Shown here in pieces: positions 8,533-14,304 of a stretch of 15,231 bases of DNA. Origin of the DNA: Betaproteobacteria bacterium RBG_16_58_11. Its GTDB lineage: Bacteria > Pseudomonadota > Gammaproteobacteria > Burkholderiales > Thiobacteraceae. A model generated the notes under the pieces. That model made no database searches and was not told the origin of the DNA. It saw only the letters and a list, made by a program, of their open reading frames with translations. A program made the translations under genes and the position numbers. Each line of letters opens with the position of its first letter. Position 1 is the stretch's first letter. The DNA lies in assembly GCA_001770235.1 (NCBI GenBank), contig MEQN01000073.1:1-15231 (forward strand). Direction: 5' to 3'.

Positions 8533-9572
8533 AGCGCTGCCTCCTCCATCACCGCGATATACATTTTGGTTACCTGATCGCACATCTCGTTCAACTCCGA
8601 GTTATTGAAAATGCGTGACAGGCGTTTGGGGTTGGCGGCCATCATGGTGACTTTGCCGCCCTGCTCCACCACGGTGATGCGGCAGGGCAAGAACAATCCC
8701 ACGCGCGGGTCGGTCGCCAGCGCTTGATTCAGCAAGCTGAAGTTGCAGAAATAAACGATGTGCTGCTTCGGATCTTCGCGGCCTTCCGCGACTAAACCGG
8801 CGTTGAGCGGCTGCTCGCGGATGAATACGAAGTTATTTGAGCTCACCGCTTTTTTGACGTTCTCGATGGTGGTTTTCAGGTCGTAGGGCGATTCCATGAC
8901 GATGATGGCCTCGCCGGTCTCGATCAATTTAGCCGAGCTCGGCAACGGTTTTTTCTCGAAGTTGCGTAGATGGGCGACGATGTCGTTGAGGTCTTTATCC
9001 TTCACCCCGCGTTTGCCGAAGGCCGCCATGGGCGTGCCGACGCGGCCATTCACCAGCGTGGCTTTGATCATCGCGTCTTTGGCCGAGGACAAATAGCCCG
9101 GATTGTGCAGCGCGGGCGGCATGATGGGAAAATCGCGCGGGCGCGAAAAGGTGACGCCGGTGCCGTGGCCGCCTTCGCCCGTGGGGCCATGGCAGCCCGC
9201 GCAGTGTTTCTCGAACAATTGCTCGCCGCGCTTCGCGTCACCCTTGATCGGGGTGAAGGGATAAACCGGGACTTTGCCTTTATACCAACTGCGCATGTGG
9301 CGCACGATCGCGTCCACTTCCGCGTCGCTCAGATAGCTGAACGAGGGCATCACGCGCCCCGGCCGGCCGCGCAATACGGTTTGTTTGAGGTAATCGTCAT
9401 CCACTTGAGCGTGGAACGAGGGCAGGGAAAGGGGAATGCCAATACCGCCGTCGCCCTTTTCACCATGACAGCCGGCGCAATTGCGCGAGTAGAGTTTTGC
9501 GCCATCCGGCGCGGCGAAGGCGGGTAGGCAACAGGCTAACAACAGCCCAAATAAAACGATTGATCGTGGCAT
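8529..9572 (-). CDS. Exported diheme cytochrome c with C-terminal DUF302 domain
   Basis: The 347 residues start with a signal peptide (about 1-20, ending AFA). Two class-I-like cytochrome c domains follow, each with a CAGCH heme site (Cys32/Cys35/His36 and Cys124/Cys127/His128). Candidate distal Met ligands are Met75 for the first heme and Met151 or Met182 for the second. From about residue 215 a DUF302 domain runs to the end, with VMESPYDLKTTIENVKKAV, HIVYFCNF and GLFLPCRITVVEQGGKVTMM. It carries Cys276, Cys297 and Cys331. The protein should act in the periplasm as an electron carrier. Fusion of a cytochrome with DUF302 is unusual and its partner is unknown. AAGGGG lies just before the ATG and a good promoter lies upstream. 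Confidence 0.88.
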   Translation of the reverse strand: MPRSIVLFGLLLACCLPAFAAPDGAKLYSRNCAGCHGEKGDGGIGIPLSLPSFHAQVDDDYLKQTVLRGRPGRVMPSFSYLSDAEVDAIVRHMRSWYKGKVPVYPFTPIKGDAKRGEQLFEKHCAGCHGPTGEGGHGTGVTFSRPRDFPIMPPALHNPGYLSSAKDAMIKATLVNGRVGTPMAAFGKRGVKDKDLNDIVAHLRNFEKKPLPSSAKLIETGEAIIVMESPYDLKTTIENVKKAVSSNNFVFIREQPLNAGLVAEGREDPKQHIVYFCNFSLLNQALATDPRVGLFLPCRITVVEQGGKVTMMAANPKRLSRIFNNSELNEMCDQVTKMYIAVMEEAAL

Positions 9573-9613
9573 GGCGCCCCTTTAGATTAAGCATAACAAT
9601 ATCGACAATTGCT

Positions 9614-9641
9614 AATATAGGCGCACTTCGCTAATAGTCAA
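9614..9641 (-). promoter_or_regulatory. Sigma-70 promoter of the cytochrome c-DUF302 operon
   Basis: Reading the minus strand, TTGACT (plus 9636-9641, 5 of 6) and TATATT (plus 9614-9619, 5 of 6) are separated by 16 bases. The predicted start near 9607 leaves a leader of about 35 bases containing the AAGGGG ribosome binding site. Confidence 0.6.
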
Positions 9642-9697
9642 GGTGTTAGCGCGATCAAGGCACGCCAAAAGCGCTTCCGCTATACTTCGAGGCCGTA

Positions 9698-9933
9698 GCC
9701 TAGAAACGGCAGTTGACCGCTTACCACCCTCCTGAGAACCGCGCCGAGATGACGATTTTCGCCTCCGATCACGCTCACCAAATAGGTGAGTACACTACGC
9801 ACCCGCTGCTACGTCCAGCCAAGCACATGGCTTTGTCGCTCCTCCTTGCCTACCTCGGTAGGCAGCGTCGTCGCTTCGCACCAGCCACTTGTCTGGACGC
9901 ACCATCGGGTGCGTCCAACTGTCGTTTCTAGGC
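9698..9933. repeat. 236-bp element with 18-bp terminal inverted repeats, in the pyrC leader
   Basis: The left arm (9698-9715, GCCTAGAAACGGCAGTTG) and the right arm (9916-9933, CAACTGTCGTTTCTAGGC) are inverted copies with one mismatch. Four hairpins lie between them: CTCACC/GGTGAG (9774-9779, 9785-9790), AGCCA/TGGCT (9817-9821, 9828-9832), TGCCTACC/GGTAGGCA (9847-9854, 9857-9864) and a perfect 10-bp TGGACGCACC stem (9894-9903, 9908-9917). ACGCACC also occurs as a direct repeat. No plausible gene is inside. The shape fits a non-autonomous miniature inverted-repeat element or a structured RNA. No target-site duplication is evident. It ends two bases before the pyrC ATG. A TATACT at 9681-9686 could start a transcript at its left edge. 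Confidence 0.65.
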
Positions 9934-9935
9934 TT

Positions 9936-10970
9936 ATGCAAACCATTACCTTCACCCGTCCCGACGACTGGCATCTGCATGTGCGCGATCATGCGCTGAT
10001 GGCGGCGGTGCTGCCCGATACCGCACGCCGTTTCGCTCGCGCCATCATCATGCCGAACCTCAAGCCGCCCGTCACCACCACCGAGCTGGCGCGCGAATAT
10101 CGGGCGCGCATTGTGGCGGCAACGCCGCCTGGCATGCGCTTCGAACCCTTGATGACGCTCTATCTCACCGACAACACTTCCCCGAACGAGCTGCGCACGG
10201 CGAAGTTGAGCGGGCTGATTCATGGCGTGAAATATTACCCGGCGGGCGCTACCACCCACTCCGATGCCGGCGTGACGGCCATTTCCAAATGCTATGACGC
10301 CCTGCATACGATGGAGGAAGTCGGCTTGCCGCTCTTGATTCACGGTGAAGTGACGAACCCCAAGGTCGATGTGTTCGACCGTGAGGAAGTATTTATCGAC
10401 AATGTGCTGGAGCCGCTGGCCGCGCGTTTTCCGCGACTCAAAATCGTGCTGGAGCACATCACCACGCGGCAGGCGGTGGATTTCGTCAAAGCCGCGCCGG
10501 AAAATGTCGCCGCCACCATTACCGCGCATCATCTGCTGCATAACCGCAACGCCATGTTCGCCGGCGGCATGCGCCCGCATCTGTATTGCCTGCCGGTGTT
10601 GAAGCGCGAAGAGCATCGCTGGGTCTTGCTCGCCGCCGCGACCAGCGGCAACCCCAAATTCTTTCTGGGCACCGACAGCGCACCGCATGCCAAGCAGGCA
10701 AAAGAATCTGCTTGCGGCTGCGCCGGTATTTACACCGCGCACGCGGCGATCGAGTTGTATGCGGAGGCGTTCGAGTCGGCGAATGCCTTGGGCAAGCTCG
10801 AAGCGTTCGCCAGTTTTTATGGGGCGGATTTCTACGGCCTGCCGCGCAATACCGATACCATCACTTTGGCGAAGCAAGTGTGGGATGTGCCGGCCGAATT
10901 GGCCTTTGGCCCAGACAAGCTGGTGCCGATGCGCGCGGGGGAACGGGTGGGCTGGCGCTTGGCGGATTAA
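9936..10970 (+). CDS. pyrC: Dihydroorotase PyrC (class II)
   Basis: It cyclises N-carbamoyl-L-aspartate to dihydroorotate in pyrimidine synthesis. The 344 residues match the E. coli-type enzyme. They have the metal-binding DWHLHVRD (His13, His15), the carboxylated lysine Lys99 in [10 protein letters not shown], His136 in HGEVT, His174 in [14 protein letters not shown] and the catalytic Asp247 in LGTDSAPH. A frame opening at 9786 was rejected because its first 50 codons run through the repeat element and have no counterpart in the family. The ATG at 9936 gives the standard N-terminus ([12 protein letters not shown]). The ribosome binding site is weak (TAGG at 9929-9932) and lies inside the right arm of the inverted repeat, so folding could mask it. 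Confidence 0.96.
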   Translation: MQTITFTRPDDWHLHVRDHALMAAVLPDTARRFARAIIMPNLKPPVTTTELAREYRARIVAATPPGMRFEPLMTLYLTDNTSPNELRTAKLSGLIHGVKYYPAGATTHSDAGVTAISKCYDALHTMEEVGLPLLIHGEVTNPKVDVFDREEVFIDNVLEPLAARFPRLKIVLEHITTRQAVDFVKAAPENVAATITAHHLLHNRNAMFAGGMRPHLYCLPVLKREEHRWVLLAAATSGNPKFFLGTDSAPHAKQAKESACGCAGIYTAHAAIELYAEAFESANALGKLEAFASFYGADFYGLPRNTDTITLAKQVWDVPAELAFGPDKLVPMRAGERVGWRLAD

Positions 10971-11119
10971 TTTTGGCCAGAATTATGCATGGATTATCCC
11001 CAAAGCGAGACCGCCCGCTTCAATTTTAAGCTTATATATTTAGCAATATCAGTGGGATAGAGGCAGGTGGTGAATCTCTGCCACGGCAGCCACGGTTGTT
11101 TAAGAGCTTCAATGAGGGA

Positions 11120-11147
11120 TTGCGTCCTGCCCGGTTGCCGATATATT
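11120..11147 (+). promoter_or_regulatory. Candidate sigma-70 promoter for the rhodanese-tusA-dsrE unit
   Basis: TTGCGT (11120-11125, 3 of 6) and TATATT (11142-11147, 5 of 6) have a 16-base spacer within an AT-rich patch. Transcription would start near 11154, leaving about 30 bases before the rhodanese ATG. The 213-base gap from pyrC otherwise shows no gene. It has a short GGCAG/CTGCC inverted pair around 11061-11083. Confidence 0.45.
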
Positions 11148-11182
11148 ATTATTCGCTAATTTACTCATCACGGAGTAGAAAC

Positions 11183-11509
11183 ATGTTCGGAATGTCCATT
11201 AAAGAAGTCGATGCCTTCGGCTTGCAACAAATGCAGGCGGGCGGTGAAGTGGTGATGATTGACGTGCGCACCGATGTCGAATTCGCACAAGGCTCGATCC
11301 AGGGCGCCAAACATCTGCCTCTGCACATGCTGCCCCTGATGGCGGATCAATTGGAGAATGCAAAGCCGGTGGTGTTGATCTGCCGCAGCGGCGCGCGTTC
11401 CGCCCAGGCTTGTGCTTTCTTGGCGCAAAAAGGATTCGAGAATGTGTATAACCTGCGCGGCGGCGTCATGGCTTGGGCGCAAGCCGGGCTGGCGCTGGCG
11501 GCGGCATAG
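11183..11509 (+). CDS. Single-domain rhodanese sulfurtransferase
   Basis: The 108-residue product is one rhodanese domain: VVMIDVRTDVEFAQGSIQGAKHLPL, the active-site loop CRSGAR with Cys67 at 67-72, and the end GFENVYNLRGGVMAWAQAG. The six-residue loop fits sulfane-sulfur substrates such as thiosulfate, glutathione persulfide or polysulfide. It has no signal peptide, so it acts in the cytoplasm. The ATG at 11183 has GGAG (11172-11175) at good spacing; a frame opening at 11096 was rejected. With tusA and dsrE next in line it probably forms the persulfide relay that feeds cytoplasmic sulfur oxidation, as in the rhd-tusA-dsrE sets of sulfur oxidisers. Confidence 0.9.
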   Translation: MFGMSIKEVDAFGLQQMQAGGEVVMIDVRTDVEFAQGSIQGAKHLPLHMLPLMADQLENAKPVVLICRSGARSAQACAFLAQKGFENVYNLRGGVMAWAQAGLALAAA

Positions 11510-11516
11510 GGTGAAA

Positions 11517-11577
11517 CTCGCGTAGCGAGACTAAGTCCCTCTCGCCCGCTTGCGGGAGAGAGCAAGGAGAGAGGGGA
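11517..11577. repeat. Intergenic GC-rich palindromic repeat
   Basis: A small CTCGC-GTA-GCGAG hairpin (11517-11529) is followed by an 11-bp imperfect stem, 11539-11549 (CTCTCGCCCGC) with 11552-11562 (GCGGGAGAGAG), having one G-A mismatch. A purine tail ends in GAGAGGGG. It resembles the CCCTCTCCCGC-TTGCGGGAGAGGG type of dispersed palindrome often seen after genes in proteobacteria. It has no proper T-tract, so it is not an obvious terminator. Confidence 0.55.
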
Positions 11578-11627
11578 AATGGTCATGGCGAGTTTTATCA
11601 TCAGGAGTGGCCATTACCATGACCATT
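11578..11627. repeat. 11-bp perfect inverted repeat before tusA
   Basis: AATGGTCATGG at 11578-11588 and CCATGACCATT at 11617-11627 are perfect inverted copies around 28 bases. They lie in the 195-base gap between the rhodanese and tusA, about 80 bases before the tusA start. They could form a hairpin in a rhd-tusA transcript or serve as a dimeric protein site. A run of T lies at 11663-11671, too far away for a normal terminator. Confidence 0.5.
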
Positions 11628-11704
11628 GAGTTGCATGCATGTGGCAAGTGGATCAAAATGCTCTTTTTTTTACCGTTGGACTTACTTTAATTTAGGAGAT
11701 GGAA

Positions 11705-11932
11705 ATGAATTTTGATAAAGAACTGGATGCTCGTGGCCTGAATTGCCCGCTGCCGATTCTGCGCACCAAGAAAGGCTTGGCCGAATTGACCAGCGGCCAA
11801 GTGCTAAAAGTCATCGCGACCGATCCCGGCTCGGTGAAAGACATGCAAGCGTTTGCCAAGCAAACCGGCAACGAGTTGGTTTCGTCGGCCGAAGCGAGTG
11901 GCGAATTCACATTCTTCATGAAAAAGAAATAA
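11705..11932 (+). CDS. tusA: TusA-family sulfur carrier protein
   Basis: The 75-residue product carries the CPxP motif of TusA proteins in LDARGLNCPLPILRTKKGL, with Cys14 as persulfide carrier, and the expected SGQVLKVIATDPGSVKDM strand-helix pattern. TusA accepts sulfur from a rhodanese or cysteine desulfurase and hands it to DsrE-type proteins or other acceptors. I chose the ATG at 11705 because AGGAG (11694-11698) stands six bases before it; the ATG at 11699 directly abuts AGGAG and is too close. The neighbourhood (rhodanese before, DsrE-like after) points to dissimilatory sulfur transfer rather than tRNA thiolation. It ends in a Lys-rich tail and an A-rich gap. Confidence 0.95.
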   Translation: MNFDKELDARGLNCPLPILRTKKGLAELTSGQVLKVIATDPGSVKDMQAFAKQTGNELVSSAEASGEFTFFMKKK

Positions 11933-12023
11933 AAAATAAAAAAACAATAGCTAGTTGGACAGAAGCAAGTGGGGCGGAAGTGCGCAGTCAAAGAAATTAA
12001 CCCACTAATTGGAGGAGAACGGA

Positions 12024-12530
12024 ATGTCGAAAAAACTCGCGATCATTGCGACCAAGGGCACGCTCGATTGGGCCTACCCACCGCTGATTCTGGCATCAAC
12101 CGCCGCAGCGTTGGATTATGAAGTTCAGGTATTTTGTACGTTTTACGGGTTGCAATTGCTGCGCAAGGATGTGAGCGGCCTCAAAGTGAGTCCGCTGGGT
12201 AATCCCGGCATGCCAATGAAAATGCCATTTGGGCCCAAGTGGTTCAAAGACATTAACTGGAACATACCGAACATCGTTCAAGCAAACATCCCAGGCTATG
12301 AATCGTTGGCCACGACCTTGATGAAGATGACCATCAAAAACTGCGGGGTGGCCACGATTGCGGATTTGCGCGAACTTTGCATCGAGGCAGAAGTGAAATT
12401 CGTCGCCTGCCAGATGACGGTGGAACTATTCGGGTTTGATCATAGCCAATTCATCGACAATATTGATTTTGTCGGCGCCGCTTCCTTCCTCGAATTCGCC
12501 GGCGATAGCGATATTTGCTTGTACATTTAA
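12024..12530 (+). CDS. DsrE-like sulfurtransferase (DsrE3A type)
   Basis: The 168-residue product is a cytoplasmic DsrE/DsrF-fold protein with KKLAIIATKGTLDWAYPPLILA at the start, a central GNPGMPMKMPFGPKWF, and the conserved cysteine Cys129 in VACQMTVELFGF. Other cysteines are Cys38, Cys107, Cys119 and Cys165. Proteins of this subtype are encoded beside tusA in sulfur-oxidising bacteria and archaea and exchange thiosulfonate or persulfide sulfur with TusA. The start at 12024 has GGAGGA (12011-12016); a frame opening at 12009 would run over that ribosome binding site. A strong terminator follows, closing the rhodanese-tusA-dsrE unit. Assignment to the DsrE3A subtype rests on context and the CQMT motif. 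Confidence 0.88.
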   Translation: MSKKLAIIATKGTLDWAYPPLILASTAAALDYEVQVFCTFYGLQLLRKDVSGLKVSPLGNPGMPMKMPFGPKWFKDINWNIPNIVQANIPGYESLATTLMKMTIKNCGVATIADLRELCIEAEVKFVACQMTVELFGFDHSQFIDNIDFVGAASFLEFAGDSDICLYI

Positions 12531-12551
12531 TACTGGTAACAGCAGTTTTCT

Positions 12552-12593
12552 CAACGGCCAAGCGAGGGTAACCCGCTTGGCCGTTGGTCTTTT
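12552..12593 (+). terminator. Strong rho-independent terminator after the dsrE-like gene
   Basis: A perfect 13-bp stem pairs 12552-12564 (CAACGGCCAAGCG) with 12574-12586 (CGCTTGGCCGTTG) around nine bases. TCTTTT follows at 12588-12593. It separates the sulfur-relay unit from the lipoate unit. Confidence 0.9.
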
Positions 12594-12690
12594 AAGGGCC
12601 GAGAACCCATGCCAGGCGTAGTGGCGCAGTCAATTGCGGCAAGCGATGGGTGTAAAATGAATCAGATTAATCGCGAGCGGGGATAACAAG

Positions 12691-13128
12691 ATGGCAAACG
12701 TACGCGGCTGCAATTTGCCGGACGATTTGTATTATCACGTCGATGACAACGTCTGGGCGCGTATCGAGGCGGATGGGGTGGTCACCCTCGGCATGACGTC
12801 TTATGCCTGCGCCTTGGCCGGGCAATTGGTCGCCGCCACGCCCAAGAAAATCGGCAAGCCAATCGAGCAAGGTAAAACGGTCTGCACCGTGGAATCAGGT
12901 AAATGGGTGGGCCCGGTCAAGGCGCCGGTCGGTGGCGAATTGATCGAGATCAATGAAGCGGTGAGCGCCAAGCCCGGCCTGGTAAATGAAGACCCCTACG
13001 GCGCGGGCTGGATGGCGAAAATCAAGCCGGCCCATTGGGCGGAAGAAAGCAAAAGTTTGATCAGCGGTGCTGAGATCGGGCCGGTATTCGAAGCCAAAAT
13101 GAATGCGGATGGTTTTGGGGGGTGTTGA
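12691..13128 (+). CDS. lbpA: GcvH-like lipoate-binding protein LbpA
   Basis: The 145 residues fold as a lipoyl domain resembling glycine-cleavage H protein, but the modification site reads TVESGKWVGPVKAP, with Lys71 the predicted lipoyl-lysine (GcvH usually has ESVKA). In sHdr-type sulfur oxidisers LbpA is a dedicated lipoyl carrier for cytoplasmic sulfur oxidation, not part of glycine cleavage. No gcvT or gcvP is nearby. It has Cys7, Cys40, Cys65 and a C-terminal Cys145 after GFGG. GGGGA (12679-12683) precedes the ATG by seven bases. A TAAAAT (12653-12658) lies upstream with no fitting -35, so the promoter is uncertain. The gap to the next gene (13129-13173) holds only short TCGGG and TCAGG repeats. 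Confidence 0.9.
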   Translation: MANVRGCNLPDDLYYHVDDNVWARIEADGVVTLGMTSYACALAGQLVAATPKKIGKPIEQGKTVCTVESGKWVGPVKAPVGGELIEINEAVSAKPGLVNEDPYGAGWMAKIKPAHWAEESKSLISGAEIGPVFEAKMNADGFGGC

Positions 13129-13173
13129 GAATCAGGCGTCGGGCGTCGGGATTCAGGCATCAGGGGGTGGGGG

Positions 13174-14304
13174 ATGAGTGATTGGCTGGAGGTGGTGCGG
13201 CAGATCGATCCGTTGGAAGACGTTGCGCTCGATGCCGCCTTGATCGCACAGATGGCGCGACGTGCGGAAATTGCTAAAACATCGCGCATCAATTTTTATA
13301 CCCCCACTTTTAAGGCTTACGCTTCCTCCGAAATTAAAGGGTGTGGCAAGCAGTCGTGGCCCGCGGTGTCGATTACCGGCGGCGAATGCAAGCTGGCCTG
13401 TGACCACTGCAAGGCAAAAATCCTGGAACCGATGATTCCGGCGCGCACGCCGCAAGACTTGTGGCGCGTGGTGAGTGCGCAGGTCGATCTCGGCGCGCAA
13501 GGCATGCTGCTCACCGGCGGCTCGAATCACCGCAACGAAGTGGAATACGCGCCGTATTATTCGACGATTCGCCGCATCAAAGATACCTTCCCCGCATTCA
13601 AGATAGCCCTGCATACCGCCTTGGTCGATCTCGACATCGCACGCCGCATGGAAGACGCCGGTATCGACGTGGCGATGATGGATGTGATCGGCGCGCAAGA
13701 CACCCTCACCCAGGTCTATCACTTGCGCCGCAGCGTGGACGATTTCGAGCGCTCGCTCGAATATCTGGTGGCGACCGAAATGAAGGTGGTGCCGCACATT
13801 GTGCTCGGCTTGCATTACGGCCACTTCCTCGGCGAGTGGCACGCGCTCGATATCGTCAAGCGCCATCGGCCCGATGCGCTGGTGCTGGTGGTGGTGATGC
13901 CGCACTACGCCCAAGAAGACCGGCCGTTTGCCACGCCCGGCGCGCATGAGGTGGGGCGCTTCTTCATGGATGCGCGCGCCGCGCTGCGTGATACCCCTTT
14001 GCTGTTGGGCTGCGCGCGCCCGGCCGGCCGCGTGAAAAGCCAGATCGATGCTTACGCCGTAATGGCCGGGCTGAACGGCATCGCGCATCCCGCCGATGGC
14101 ATGGTCGAGCTGGCGGCACGACTGGGGCGCGAAGTGCGCGTGACGCCGGCTTGCTGCTCCATCGCCGTGGGGGATGAGGTGATGGCGATCGATACCGAGA
14201 ATGCGGGCTTGCAGGTGGATGTTCGGAAAGTGATCGAGTTTGAGCGTGCGCGGCGCAGGAAAATGGATATCAAAATAATCCGTGCCGAGGAACAGATGAA
14301 ATGA
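13174..14304 (+). CDS. Radical SAM protein of the LipS1/LipS2 sulfur-inserting type
   Basis: The 376-residue product has the radical SAM cluster motif CxxxCxxC (Cys72, Cys76, Cys79, in GGECKLACDHC) at the start of a TIM-barrel-like domain with MLLTGGSNHRNEVEY. Other cysteines, Cys57, Cys280 (LLGCARPAGR) and the pair Cys327-Cys328 (TPACCSIAVG), could bind a second iron-sulfur cluster; that is inference. LipS1 and LipS2 together insert two sulfurs into protein-bound octanoate, replacing LipA. Lying between lbpA and a lipoate ligase makes this role likely, but I cannot say which of the two it is. Biotin-synthase-like annotation is the alternative. A G-rich ribosome site precedes the ATG, and the stop overlaps the ligase start as ATGA. 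Confidence 0.8.
   Translation: MSDWLEVVRQIDPLEDVALDAALIAQMARRAEIAKTSRINFYTPTFKAYASSEIKGCGKQSWPAVSITGGECKLACDHCKAKILEPMIPARTPQDLWRVVSAQVDLGAQGMLLTGGSNHRNEVEYAPYYSTIRRIKDTFPAFKIALHTALVDLDIARRMEDAGIDVAMMDVIGAQDTLTQVYHLRRSVDDFERSLEYLVATEMKVVPHIVLGLHYGHFLGEWHALDIVKRHRPDALVLVVVMPHYAQEDRPFATPGAHEVGRFFMDARAALRDTPLLLGCARPAGRVKSQIDAYAVMAGLNGIAHPADGMVELAARLGREVRVTPACCSIAVGDEVMAIDTENAGLQVDVRKVIEFERARRRKMDIKIIRAEEQMK

Noticed and set aside
9713..9931. Small 72-residue open frame inside the repeat element
   Set aside because: It lies almost wholly between the inverted arms and encodes no recognisable motif. The base pattern is explained by the hairpins.
9786..9935. N-terminal extension of pyrC by 50 residues
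   Set aside because: The extra codons run through the hairpin-rich repeat element and have no match to the dihydroorotase N-terminus. The ATG at 9936 gives the normal start.
9795..10877. 360-residue open frame on minus, antisense to pyrC
   Set aside because: Same reason: pyrC has all catalytic residues on plus, and this frame shows no domain or ribosome site.
12691..13128. Glycine-cleavage H protein
   Set aside because: The fold is shared, but the modification site is ESGKW, no gcvT or gcvP is nearby, and the flanking genes are lipoate assembly and sulfur transfer.
13153..14088. 311-residue open frame on minus, antisense to the radical SAM gene
   Set aside because: The plus strand has the CxxxCxxC motif and coupled neighbours. 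The minus frame is a codon-bias shadow.
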